This document shows positions 18,882 through 27,464 of a stretch of DNA of 64,000 bases, piece by piece. The DNA is from Bacillus sp. N1-1. GTDB lineage: Bacteria > Bacillota > Bacilli > Bacillales > Guptibacillaceae. Position numbers and translations under genes: made by a program. The DNA is taken from the NCBI RefSeq assembly GCF_009818105.1, contig NZ_CP046564.1, forward strand, positions 2,976,001-3,040,000. The letters run 5' to 3'. The number at the start of each line of letters is the position of its first letter. Position 1 is the stretch's first letter. The notes beneath the pieces were generated by a model. It was not told the origin of the DNA and did no database searches. It saw nothing but the letters and a program-made list of their open reading frames with translations.

Positions 18882-20030
18882 TTAAATCAGTTTACTGAGA
18901 GGAAGTCCCGCCTTTTTTCGCTGCATTTCAAACAGACCAAGCTTTGTGAAGCCCGCGACCTTCAAACGTTTGTCTGTGTTTTCCTTTTTCTTCATTTGAG
19001 CGAATAATGTTTGTCGTTCTTTCTCATCTACCCTTAAAAAATCAACAATAATCATGCCACCAATATTTCTAAGTCGCAGTTGTTTTGCAATTTCATCGAT
19101 GGCCATCAAGTTTACTTCAAAATGGGTCTGGTTTTTTGTTATTTTTCTGACGCCGCCACTATCTACATCAATCGCTGTTACCGCATTTGTTTCTTCTATA
19201 TGTAGGGCAGCTTTCCCTATTTTAACTGTTTTCTCCATTCCCTCAATCGTTCTTTCAAGAAGATGAAGAGCGTTTTTCTTTTCGTATTGAGACATCACTT
19301 TCGCCTCTTTTGACAATAGAGGCAGGAAGGTCTTAACCGTTTCGTCGTCATTTGTCGCTAGTTTAGTTGCTCGATGAAGAGGATAAAGTTTGCTAATTCG
19401 TTCAGCAAGTCCCCCGTTTTTTTTTATAAGACATGGTGCTCGAACCGAAGCGGAGTATGCAACAAGCCGGTTCCACTCTTCTCGATGGTTGTAAAACTCA
19501 TCCAAAAGCTCTGCTTCACTCAGTTTTCCAGCGCTTGTCCGAAAGATAAGTCCTTCTTGTTCAAGGCAATGTTGATGAGCAATTTGAAGAAACTCTTCTC
19601 TCTTTGTTGGCAGCTGTTTTGATACGGCTGAATAACCGGCGTATGGCATATAGACGAGAGAATGTCCAGTTAACGCCACCAACTCTGATACAATCGGACC
19701 TTTTCGATCGATTCCAGGGTGCTTCACCTGAACAAGAATTGACTGACCTTCCTCAATACAATCAGAAACAGCCGGCATCCGTTCCCCGGCTGTCTTTTTT
19801 TGCTGTGCATTAACAAGTTCATCACCATTTAAAAGGCCTGGTTTTCCGCTACCAAGTGAAATAAATGCCGCATTCTTATCATCTAAAATAGACGATACTT
19901 TCCCGAGAATAAGGTCTCCCTCATCTGGTTTTTTGGGGTTGATTGCCTCCGCCCAAATATCTGTTATTTCATGATCGCTTACAATAGCGGCCGCCTGCCA
20001 CTCGTTTTTTTTAAGAACAATGAATTCCAT
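18882..20030 (-). CDS. RNase E/G family endoribonuclease, short form
   Basis: The 382-residue product is related to RNase G/E, which cleaves single-stranded RNA in mRNA decay and rRNA maturation. An S1-like segment (GDLILGKVSSILDDKNAAFISLG) is near the N-terminus. The catalytic aspartates are in AIDVDSG (D288) and MIIVDFLRVD (D330). The protein ends shortly after LFEMQRKK (about 369-374), exactly where RNase E/G continues into the CPxC zinc-link, so that element is missing. The ATG at 20030 has AAGGAGAG upstream. B. subtilis lacks this gene and uses RNase Y. The gene sits between spoIVFB and the rplU operon. Confidence 0.85.
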   Translation of the reverse strand: MEFIVLKKNEWQAAAIVSDHEITDIWAEAINPKKPDEGDLILGKVSSILDDKNAAFISLGSGKPGLLNGDELVNAQQKKTAGERMPAVSDCIEEGQSILVQVKHPGIDRKGPIVSELVALTGHSLVYMPYAGYSAVSKQLPTKREEFLQIAHQHCLEQEGLIFRTSAGKLSEAELLDEFYNHREEWNRLVAYSASVRAPCLIKKNGGLAERISKLYPLHRATKLATNDDETVKTFLPLLSKEAKVMSQYEKKNALHLLERTIEGMEKTVKIGKAALHIEETNAVTAIDVDSGGVRKITKNQTHFEVNLMAIDEIAKQLRLRNIGGMIIVDFLRVDEKERQTLFAQMKKKENTDKRLKVAGFTKLGLFEMQRKKAGLPLSKLI

Positions 20031-20061
20031 AGCCGCTCTCCTTTTTGCTCTTTTCTCTAGT

Positions 20062-20886
20062 TTACCTAAATAGTGTACCAACTGCACAGCCAATTTGATT
20101 TTTCTTAAAATATGCATGAAGTAAAACTTGCTCATCCGCCTCTACATTTAGATCTTTTATGACGATTTGATAGTGATATCCACGATAAAATGTTGCGAGA
20201 AGATCAGTTAATTTCATTTCAGAAGCTACTGAAACAACCTTCTTTTCCCCTTTAAACGTTGTTGAATAACGTTCAAGTAAAAACCGTAAATAAATATAGT
20301 GATGATGCTTCCACTCTTTGAACAATGATACGGTAAGAAAAATGATCACCATCCATAAATTTAAGTGAAATGGGAAAAAGACGATTGTTGCCATCATGAG
20401 TAAACATAAACAAATAAAGGACGAATGAAGCATTACTCTATGAGATGCTTTAAAAGGATAGCGTAGGGAATAAAATAAAAAAAGAAGCTTTCCGCCATCA
20501 AGTGGCCATATCGGCAATAAATTAAAAAGGAGAATCATTAAATTATGAAGTAGGAAAAGACTGAACATATCATCCCATAAACCTAAATAATAGAAGATCG
20601 CGCCAACTCCTATCATCCAAACATGTTGTAATGGACCAGCAAGAATAACAATAAGCTCTTCTTTTAACGGGCGATTTCCATGCTCATCCACTACAGCAAC
20701 ACCACCGAACGGCAAAAGAATGATTTCATTGACTCGCCACCCAAAAAAACGAGCTGCTCCCGCATGTCCTAGCTCATGAATAAGGACAACAAGGAACAGC
20801 AGCAGCATTTCTCGAAAACGCCCAGTTAGAATAGAAAGACCAATTGTCATCCAGAAAAGCGGATGGATTGTTATCATTCTTAGCAT
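20062..20886 (-). CDS. spoIVFB: Intramembrane metalloprotease SpoIVFB
   Basis: SpoIVFB is the site-2-type protease in the outer forespore membrane that cleaves pro-sigma-K in the mother cell. The 274-residue product has several membrane segments. The zinc site is HELGH (H37, E38, H41), with the third ligand in WPLDGGKLL (D130). A C-terminal CBS-like region (EKKVVSVASEMKLTDLLATFYRGYHYQIVI) is expected to sense ATP. The ATG shares one base with the spoIVFA stop (TAATG), so the two partners are translationally coupled. Confidence 0.96.
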   Translation of the reverse strand: MLRMITIHPLFWMTIGLSILTGRFREMLLLFLVVLIHELGHAGAARFFGWRVNEIILLPFGGVAVVDEHGNRPLKEELIVILAGPLQHVWMIGVGAIFYYLGLWDDMFSLFLLHNLMILLFNLLPIWPLDGGKLLFLFYSLRYPFKASHRVMLHSSFICLCLLMMATIVFFPFHLNLWMVIIFLTVSLFKEWKHHHYIYLRFLLERYSTTFKGEKKVVSVASEMKLTDLLATFYRGYHYQIVIKDLNVEADEQVLLHAYFKKNQIGCAVGTLFR

Positions 20887-21629
20887 TATTCGATTGGTAC
20901 AACTTGAAGCGGGTCAATAAACGCTTCGTTTTTCTTTATGGCAAAATAAAACGTTCCTGTCTTGCCATCTTCAGAGTTTGAGACGCTCCCAAGTTGGTCC
21001 TTCGTTTGAACAAAATCGTACAGAGAAACATCAATTGAATCCAGCATACCATACCATGACTCGCTTCCATCAGTATGTTGAAGAACAACAGTCTGCCCTA
21101 TCCCTTCTTTATCTCCTGCATAGGTGACCACCCCTGCATCGATCGCTTCGACTCCAGAGCTTAGTACGGTTTCAACCATAATCCCTTTTCCAGTGGTCTC
21201 AAAATTCTCAAGTACTTTGCCACTCGCAGGTAGCGCATAGACAGGAGATTCAGAATTCGAATTTGTTTCTGGAGATGTTGGAAATAAAGCAACTGGATTT
21301 CCAAAGTTCCCTTCATACCACTCCTTCACCGAGGCAAACTGGAATTCTTCCGCCATCATATCGTTAACGTAATCCTGGGCCGGAACGAGGCGATCACTCT
21401 CTGCTTTAAATAAAATGCCAGCACCTAGAAATAAGCAGGCCGCAATCATCGCTCGCATTAAAAAACTTTGCTTGTTAAAAAGCGGGTGAATTTTCATTTC
21501 AACATTTTGATTTGTAAAAGTAGGCATATGATCATGACTTTGTCTTGATCGAGGTTCTCCACGCATTGGCTGACGCTGCTTCTTTCTCGAATGGAGTCGT
21601 TTTCTCACATCATCCAGATCTTTCCGCAT
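20886..21629 (-). CDS. spoIVFA: SpoIVFA, inhibitor and scaffold of SpoIVFB
   Basis: SpoIVFA holds SpoIVFB inactive, together with BofA, until it is cut by SpoIVB. The 247-residue product has a basic cytoplasmic N-terminus (RKRLHSRKKQRQP), one membrane segment (about 58-73, LMRAMIAACLFLGAGILF) and an extracytoplasmic LytM/M23-like domain (about 140-247). The LytM part lacks an evident HxH zinc motif, consistent with a non-enzymatic role. It precedes spoIVFB as in B. subtilis. BofC, encoded at 3.9 kb, acts on the same checkpoint. Confidence 0.93.
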   Translation of the reverse strand: MRKDLDDVRKRLHSRKKQRQPMRGEPRSRQSHDHMPTFTNQNVEMKIHPLFNKQSFLMRAMIAACLFLGAGILFKAESDRLVPAQDYVNDMMAEEFQFASVKEWYEGNFGNPVALFPTSPETNSNSESPVYALPASGKVLENFETTGKGIMVETVLSSGVEAIDAGVVTYAGDKEGIGQTVVLQHTDGSESWYGMLDSIDVSLYDFVQTKDQLGSVSNSEDGKTGTFYFAIKKNEAFIDPLQVVPIE

Positions 21630-21774
21630 TCCTCACCCATCCTTCCTATAAGTAGTATTCAGTTTATGACTTGTCCTGTGGGGATATGTCATTTGAATAC
21701 TTTCAAGTAGGAATAAGTTTGAGTGTACGTTCGGGCTGCACAATCAATGGGTACTATAGACCAAGGATTCTCCA

Positions 21775-21804
21775 ACAAAAAAATCCCGGCCGCAGCCGAG
21801 ATTT
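21775..21804 (-). terminator. Intrinsic terminator of minD
   Basis: AATCTCGGC pairs with GCCGGGATT (one G-U) and is followed by TTTTTTTG. The minD stop codon lies in the first arm. Confidence 0.85.
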
Positions 21805-22603
21805 AAGAACGCATTCCAAAAAACTTTTTCACTTTACTAAACACGCCTCTTTCTTCTTGAAGAGAGAGAAGAGGAACCGATTCACCTAAAATTCTTCTTG
21901 CGATATTACGATAGGCAATCGAAGCTTTTGAACTAGGATCGAGCGCAATTGGCTCTCCTTTATTTGAAGCTGTAATAACCGTATCGTCATCCCCTACAAT
22001 GCCCAGGAGATCAATCGCAAGTATTGAAACAATTTCATCTACATCAAGCATTTCGCCACTTTCCATCATGTGGTTTCGAATGCGGTTTACTACAAGTTTC
22101 GGTGCTTCGATATTCTCTTCTTTTTCGAGAAGACCTATAATGCGATCGGCATCTCTTACAGCCGACGTTTCAGGTGTTGTGACAACAACCGATTTATCTG
22201 CACCAGCGATGGCATTTTTAAAGCCCTGCTCAATGCCTGCCGGACAATCAATTAGCACATAATCGTAATCTTGCTTTAATTCATCGATAATTTTCTTCAT
22301 TTGCGCCGGCTGAACAGCAGATTTATCTTTCGTTTGTGCTGCCGGAAGCATGTAAAGTGCCTCAAAGCGCTTGTCTTTAATTAAGGCTTGATGAAGCCTA
22401 CATCTTTCCTCAGCTACATCGACAAGATCATAAATAATCCGATTCTCAAGCCCCATCACTACATCAAGATTTCGAAGACCGATATCCGTATCAACCAGAC
22501 ATACTTTTTTCCCCGATAGTGCAAGAGCTGTTCCAATGTTTGCTGTCGTTGTGGTCTTACCCACACCACCTTTTCCGGAAGTAATGACGATAGCGTCTCC
22601 CAC
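21803..22603 (-). CDS. minD: Septum site-determining ATPase MinD
   Basis: MinD recruits MinC to the membrane to block division near the poles; in Bacillus it is positioned by MinJ/DivIVA. The 266-residue product has the deviant Walker A SGKGGVGKTT (residues 9-18), the DTDIGLRNLD switch and the C-terminal amphipathic membrane-targeting helix (GVFSKVKKFFGMR). The start is GTG at 22603 with AAGGGG upstream. It follows minC by 19 bases. No minE is present, as usual for Bacillaceae. Confidence 0.97.
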   Translation of the reverse strand: MGDAIVITSGKGGVGKTTTTANIGTALALSGKKVCLVDTDIGLRNLDVVMGLENRIIYDLVDVAEERCRLHQALIKDKRFEALYMLPAAQTKDKSAVQPAQMKKIIDELKQDYDYVLIDCPAGIEQGFKNAIAGADKSVVVTTPETSAVRDADRIIGLLEKEENIEAPKLVVNRIRNHMMESGEMLDVDEIVSILAIDLLGIVGDDDTVITASNKGEPIALDPSSKASIAYRNIARRILGESVPLLSLQEERGVFSKVKKFFGMRS

Positions 22604-22622
22604 ACAACATTCCCCTTTCTGT

Positions 22623-23312
22623 CTACAACCTAGTCAAATTCGGTCGTACTTTGGTCAGTATTTGAACGCGATCAACGCTAATTTCAGATTGACCGTCTTT
22701 GACAAAAGCACATTCTGCTTCATGAATGCTCGCCCCTACTTGATCAGGCGGCCTACTGATTAAATCTGCGATTTTAAGCTGCGAAGGTTTCATAACAGCG
22801 GCTGTAATAACCGCCTTCATATCTCCATAAGCCCCTGCATGAGCAATGCCTCGAAGTGCACCCATTACAAATATATTGCCAAAAGCTTTAACAGTACCAC
22901 CAGGGTTTACATCACCAATCAGGAGAAGATCACCTTCCACTTCAAGAACCTGACCTGATCGTACCGTTCTCGCTACGGATGTAATCGTGGACCTCTTACG
23001 CTCTTCTTCAGCTTCGTCACGCGACATGACATTCGAATCAATGCGATCAATTTCTAGATTTTGCTTAGATTGAATTATCGCACGAAGTTCTCTTTCTTGC
23101 TTTTCTGTTAAATAGCGATTCCCAAGCTTGAGCGTTACTGTAATCGTATGTCCTTCCGTCTGCTGAATATGACGAGCGGAAAGTTTTTCATCAAGTTCAT
23201 TTATAACATCACGAAAAGCGCAGGAATCATCTAAAATCAGATTCAAGCCGTCTTTCGTTCCTTTAATCGTAACAAAATGCTGTGTTTGCTTTTGTACCAT
23301 AGACAATTTCAT
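22623..23312 (-). CDS. minC: Septum site-determining protein MinC
   Basis: MinC inhibits FtsZ assembly. The 229-residue product has the N-terminal FtsZ-binding domain (VTIKGTKDGLNLILDD...) and the C-terminal beta-helix that binds MinD (RSGQVLEVEGDLLLIGDVNPGGTVKAFGNIFVMGALRGIAHAG). The start is uncertain. AGGTG is almost adjacent to the first ATG (23312), seven bases from an in-frame TTG two codons later and about thirteen from the next ATG, so the TTG or second ATG may be used. It precedes minD in the mreBCD-minCD order. Confidence 0.95.
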   Translation of the reverse strand: MKLSMVQKQTQHFVTIKGTKDGLNLILDDSCAFRDVINELDEKLSARHIQQTEGHTITVTLKLGNRYLTEKQERELRAIIQSKQNLEIDRIDSNVMSRDEAEEERKRSTITSVARTVRSGQVLEVEGDLLLIGDVNPGGTVKAFGNIFVMGALRGIAHAGAYGDMKAVITAAVMKPSQLKIADLISRPPDQVGASIHEAECAFVKDGQSEISVDRVQILTKVRPNLTRL

Positions 23313-23341
23313 TCACCTCAACATAGAATAATTCAACGTTG

Positions 23342-23887
23342 CTAAAGGAAACTCCTTCTTTTGGCCTGATTTTCTTGTCTACGGCTTTCAGATAAATCTT
23401 CAAGCAACCGTTTTACAGGATAGTAAACAATAAGCAAAAAGATTCCATTTAAAAGTAAGGAAGGAAGATAGCGACTATAGAAAAAGGAAGTAAAGGATAC
23501 GTCGGTTACATTTATTAAAGAAAATAGTTCATACACATAGAATTCCATCAATGTTACACCTAGTAACCCAAGTATAAGTGTCGTAAACCAATTTAGATGA
23601 AAAACTTTCGATAAGTAACCGATTATGTAAGCTGCAACCGACATTCCAAACATATATACACCAACAAGATCTGTATAAATCAGATCATGTAGAAGTCCAA
23701 AAACAACACCGTATAGGACGCCATAAGCAGGTGACAAAACCATCCCAATCATAACCACAATCACCGTTACAAAACGCGGGATGAGCTGAAAGTGAAAGCC
23801 GTATTGTTCAGGTGCGAACACCTGAAAAACGGTTCCTTCCAAAAGAAAAAGAACAAATAGCGTTCCAACTAGAAAAAAACGCCTCAT
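23342..23887 (-). CDS. mreD: Rod shape-determining membrane protein MreD
   Basis: MreD is a small polytopic membrane protein of the elongasome that links MreC and MreB to cell-wall synthases. The 181-residue product has five or six hydrophobic segments and conserved patterns such as YGVLYGVVFGLLHDLIYTDLVGVYMFGMS. Its ATG overlaps the mreC stop (ATGA, 23884-23887), indicating coupled translation. A basic C-terminal tail (RQENQAKRRSF) ends the protein. Confidence 0.94.
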   Translation of the reverse strand: MRRFFLVGTLFVLFLLEGTVFQVFAPEQYGFHFQLIPRFVTVIVVMIGMVLSPAYGVLYGVVFGLLHDLIYTDLVGVYMFGMSVAAYIIGYLSKVFHLNWFTTLILGLLGVTLMEFYVYELFSLINVTDVSFTSFFYSRYLPSLLLNGIFLLIVYYPVKRLLEDLSESRRQENQAKRRSFL

Positions 23888-24762
23888 TCTTCTTCACCTT
23901 CGCCCTCATCAGGATTTACGTTTTGTGCTCCACGGTCGATAATCATTACATTGTTAATATCATATAAGTCAGACGCTGGTTTCACATAAGCAGTCTGGGT
24001 CGTACCAACGTTATCCGTTTCAATATCAACAATTTCACCGATAACAATACCTCGAGGGAATATTCCGCCATTTCCTGCAGTAATAACGGTTTGGCCTTTT
24101 TCTACTTTCGTATCTACCGGAATTTTTGAGAAAAGCAACACTTCTTTTTCGGTATCATATCCTTCAATCGTTCCGAAAACATTCTTATCTTCCTGCGTCA
24201 TTGCAGCAATTCGATTCGTGCGATCAACATCACTCACTAGTTGAACGGTTGAAGAGAAAGGCTGAACATTTTTCACTTTACCAATTAGACCATCAGGCGT
24301 GGCAACGGCCATATCCGCTTCTACCCCATCCTGTTCTCCCTTATCAATCGTTAACAAATCGTTCCAACGGTCAGGTGAACGCGCAATCATATTCGCATGG
24401 AAGGTTTGATAGTTCGCGAGTCCAGTTGAGGAGTCAATATTTAACTCGCTTTTTAAATCTTCATTTTCTTTCTTGACGGTTTTCAGCTCTTCTGACACCG
24501 CAACAAATTCATTGAGCCTTGACTTCAATAGCTCGTTTTCTTCATACATGTCTTTCATTTCTCCAATACTCTCAAATAAACCCGCTACTGAATTAGCGGG
24601 TTTATAGAAGATTGATTGAAGCCAACCAATGGAATCTTTAAAAAACTGCTCAGGCATTGTGAGTGCATCGCGTTCTTTCATTGATGTACCGATTAAAGCA
24701 ACTAAAATAATAATGCTCACAAGCAATACAATGAGGCGTTTATTTGAGAAAAATTGTGGCAT
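23884..24762 (-). CDS. mreC: Rod shape-determining protein MreC
   Basis: MreC is a bitopic scaffold of lateral wall synthesis. The 292-residue product has one N-terminal membrane segment (about 10-25), a coiled coil (SIGEMKDMYEENELLKSRLNE ... KKENEDLKSEL, about 64-110) and the beta-rich extracellular MreC core (IARSPDRWNDLLTIDKGEQDGVEADMAV ... GLIGKVKNV). The tail is acidic (NPDEGEGEEE). GGAAGGTG precedes the ATG. It follows mreB by 16 bases. Confidence 0.96.
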   Translation of the reverse strand: MPQFFSNKRLIVLLVSIIILVALIGTSMKERDALTMPEQFFKDSIGWLQSIFYKPANSVAGLFESIGEMKDMYEENELLKSRLNEFVAVSEELKTVKKENEDLKSELNIDSSTGLANYQTFHANMIARSPDRWNDLLTIDKGEQDGVEADMAVATPDGLIGKVKNVQPFSSTVQLVSDVDRTNRIAAMTQEDKNVFGTIEGYDTEKEVLLFSKIPVDTKVEKGQTVITAGNGGIFPRGIVIGEIVDIETDNVGTTQTAYVKPASDLYDINNVMIIDRGAQNVNPDEGEGEEE

Positions 24763-24778
24763 GCGTTACACCTTCCAA

Positions 24779-25816
24779 CTACTTCTGTTTAGAGCGGGAA
24801 GTTATACCAGCTCTAGATTTGAACAAATGGATATTTTCTAGCGCACGCCCGGTACCAATCGCAACGCACTCAAGTGGATTTTCAGCAACAATAACTGGCA
24901 TTTTCGTTTCATCGCTAATTACCTGATCCAGGTTTCGTAGCAATGCTCCCCCACCTGTAAGAACGATGCCCCGATCCATAATGTCAGCTGCGAGCTCAGG
25001 GGGCGTTTTCTCAAGCGTTACTTTAACAGCTTCCATAATACTATTAACCGTATCTCGAAGAGCACCAGACACTTCATCTGCCGATACGCTGATTGTTTTC
25101 GGAAGTCCTGTCACAAGGTCACGGCCGCGAATATCCATCGCGTCAATACCTTCTGTCGTTCCAGCAGAGCCAATTTCAAGTTTAAGCTGTTCAGCCGTAC
25201 GTTCACCAATCATTAAGTTATATGTTTTCTTCACATACTGGATAATCGACTCGTCCATTTCATCCCCAGCAATGCGGATGGATTCACTTGTAACAATTCC
25301 TCCAAGAGAAATGATGGCAACTTCTGTTGTACCCCCACCAATATCAACTACCATACTACCTGTTGGCTCCCAAACTGGTAAATCTGCGCCGATTGCTGCT
25401 GCAAAAGGCTCCTCAATGGTGTAAGGTTCACGCGCGCCTGCCTGGCGCGTTGCATCTTCTACCGCTCTCTTTTCGACAGCTGTGATTCCTGAAGGTACAC
25501 AAACCATCACGTTAGGCTTGCGTGCAAAAACGGAACGGTTTTTTTGAGCCTGTTGAATAAAGTATTTAAGCATCGTAGCCGTCGTTTCAAAATCAGCAAT
25601 AACGCCGTCTTTCATTGGACGAAGCGCAACAATATTACCTGGTGTACGACCGATCATATTCTTTGCATCATTACCAACTGCCTCGATTGAACCTGTATCT
25701 GTCCGTAGTGCAACAACGGAAGGCTCACGAACGACGACGCCTTTTCCTTTTACATATGCCAGCGTATTAGCTGTACCTAAATCTATTCCCATATCTCTTG
25801 AAAATCCACCAAACAT
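24779..25816 (-). CDS. mreB: Actin-like cell shape protein MreB
   Basis: MreB forms membrane-attached filaments that orient lateral peptidoglycan synthesis. The 345-residue product shows the actin-fold phosphate loops [14 protein letters not shown] and [13 protein letters not shown] and the adenosine motif [14 protein letters not shown]. It heads mreBCD-minCD. A TATAAT -10 is visible about 40 bases upstream (minus strand, 25866-25861) with a poor -35. GAAGGGAG precedes the ATG. Confidence 0.98.
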   Translation of the reverse strand: MFGGFSRDMGIDLGTANTLAYVKGKGVVVREPSVVALRTDTGSIEAVGNDAKNMIGRTPGNIVALRPMKDGVIADFETTATMLKYFIQQAQKNRSVFARKPNVMVCVPSGITAVEKRAVEDATRQAGAREPYTIEEPFAAAIGADLPVWEPTGSMVVDIGGGTTEVAIISLGGIVTSESIRIAGDEMDESIIQYVKKTYNLMIGERTAEQLKLEIGSAGTTEGIDAMDIRGRDLVTGLPKTISVSADEVSGALRDTVNSIMEAVKVTLEKTPPELAADIMDRGIVLTGGGALLRNLDQVISDETKMPVIVAENPLECVAIGTGRALENIHLFKSRAGITSRSKQK

Positions 25817-25910
25817 TTATGTTAAATCTCCCTTCAATTCAAGCAAAACTCATAACTATGATTATACTTCATCAGTATTAAAAACGGTAGTGGGAAAACT
25901 ATTCCACAAC

Positions 25911-26603
25911 CTATACATACCCTTTTTCTTTTAAACTAATAAACTTCTGATCTCCAATAATAATATGATCGAGCATATCAATACCAAGCATTTTACCACA
26001 CTCTGCAAGACGTTTTGTAACTTCAATATCTTCCCTGCTTGGTGTAGGATCACCACTTGGATGATTATGAAAGCAAATTAATGAGGCTGCAGATCGTCTG
26101 AAAGCCTCACGAAAAACTTCTCTCGGATGCACTATTGATGCATTTAAACTTCCAACAAAGACGGTTTGACGATGCAACACCTGATTCTTCGTATTTAAGT
26201 ATAAGCACACAAAATGCTCTTGTGATAAAAAACGCATGTCTTCCATCACATAATTCGCACCATCTTCCGGTGAACGAATCGTATATCGCTCTTCTAATTG
26301 AAGACGACTTACTCTTCTACCAAGCTCCATCGCCGCAATCAGTTGAACAGCTTTGGCGGTGCCCACGCCATTTAACGATGTTAACTCTTCGATACTGGCA
26401 TCTTTCAAAAGACGCAGCCCTTCAAAATAATGAATAATGCGATAAGATAACTGAAGTACAGACTCCTGTTTCGTGCCAGTTCTGAGAATAATCGCCAATA
26501 ACTCTTGATTGGATAACGTCTCAGGACCCTCTTTCACTAGACGCTCTCTCGGGCGCTCTTCTTCAGGATAATCGCGAATCATTAACGGTGTTTTAAGCAA
26601 CAC
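25911..26603 (-). CDS. radC: RadC/YsxA family JAB-domain protein
   Basis: The 230-residue product has an N-terminal helix-hairpin-helix region (LNGVGTAKAVQLIAAMELGRR) and a C-terminal JAB1/MPN-like metallo domain with the intact motif HNHPSGDPTPSREDI. The family was named for DNA repair, but its enzymatic role is unsettled. GGGAGGAAGC is followed by GTG (26603) and TTG (26600), either of which could be the start. It lies between maf and mreB as in B. subtilis (ysxA). Confidence 0.94.
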   Translation of the reverse strand: MLLKTPLMIRDYPEEERPRERLVKEGPETLSNQELLAIILRTGTKQESVLQLSYRIIHYFEGLRLLKDASIEELTSLNGVGTAKAVQLIAAMELGRRVSRLQLEERYTIRSPEDGANYVMEDMRFLSQEHFVCLYLNTKNQVLHRQTVFVGSLNASIVHPREVFREAFRRSAASLICFHNHPSGDPTPSREDIEVTKRLAECGKMLGIDMLDHIIIGDQKFISLKEKGYV

Positions 26604-26634
26604 GCTTCCTCCCTGGATTCATCTTCGTGTCTGA

Positions 26635-27213
26635 CTAACGCTGAATCTCCGGAACAATTCCAAACGCCTGCAACTCTCGAAGCGTTTTGGAAATCGGAAG
26701 CCCTACCACACTATAATAATCCCCGTGAATACGTTTCACAAAGGCGGCACCGAAACCCTGTATACCATAACCTCCCGCTTTATCAAACGGCTCTCCGGTA
26801 TCGAGATAATTCTCAATATCTACATCTGTTAAATCCCAAAACTCCACTTCAGTTGCTTCATAGAACTGTGAACGCTGCTCATTTGAAAGGATGACCACAC
26901 CTGAATAAACGATATGGGTTCGGCCAGACAAAGCTTTCAGCATCTGCCTCGCATGCTCGCGACTTTCTGGCTTTCCAAGAATATCGGCACCAAGCGTTAC
27001 AACCGTATCGGCACCAATGACAACAGCGTCCGATTGGTTCGTAAATACATCATTTGCCTTCCCAAAAGCAAGCTGTTTCACAAGTTCAGAAGGGGGGACA
27101 GATTGAGAGTGATGTTCTTCAAAGCGGCTAACAATAATCTCAAATTGGAGGTTCACTTGCTCTAGAAGTTCTTTTCTTCGTGGAGACCCTGAGGCTAATA
27201 CGAGGCGCTTCAT
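26635..27213 (-). CDS. maf: Maf nucleotide pyrophosphatase
   Basis: Maf proteins hydrolyse non-canonical or excess dTTP/UTP-type nucleotides and affect septation when overproduced in B. subtilis. The 192-residue product has MKRLVLASGSPRRKELL at the N-terminus, VIGADTVVTLG and GRTHIVYSGV, with the catalytic Asp in GADTVV. The ATG at 27213 has AAGGGTGG upstream; the frame continues upstream but without homology. It follows spoIIB and precedes radC. Confidence 0.95.
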   Translation of the reverse strand: MKRLVLASGSPRRKELLEQVNLQFEIIVSRFEEHHSQSVPPSELVKQLAFGKANDVFTNQSDAVVIGADTVVTLGADILGKPESREHARQMLKALSGRTHIVYSGVVILSNEQRSQFYEATEVEFWDLTDVDIENYLDTGEPFDKAGGYGIQGFGAAFVKRIHGDYYSVVGLPISKTLRELQAFGIVPEIQR

Positions 27214-27245
27214 TTTACCACCCTTTTTTTGTAAATGATTCACAA

Positions 27246-27293
27246 GTGGGAAAAGGGCTTGATAACAGCTTATCAAATCCCTTTTCTTTCCAC
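27246..27293 (-). other. Long hairpin between spoIIB and maf
   Basis: GTGGGAAAAGGGCTTGATAA (27246-27265) and its near complement up to CCAC at 27293 form a stem of about 19 pairs with a short loop and two small interruptions. It lies 33 bases upstream of maf. The T-run expected for an intrinsic terminator is missing, so it may be an mRNA processing or stability element, or a weak terminator. Confidence 0.55.
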
Positions 27294-27464
27294 AATTTAA
27301 TTTTCTAACGTTCCTCTACATTTTTCGTTTTACTTCGATTCTGTATGTGCATACAGTTAAAATTTGTTTAATCTTATTTTATTTCGTTCCGAAAATGATA
27401 TTCAGGAGGGTTGCTCCCAACATTCATATCGTACCGTTAATTTAGATACTCCGCAAATATCAGA

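Noticed and set aside
21630..21774. Possible gene between spoIVFA and minD
   Set aside because: Only a short plus-strand frame without ribosome binding site; the stretch holds the minD terminator at its left side and probable spoIVFA promoter sequence.
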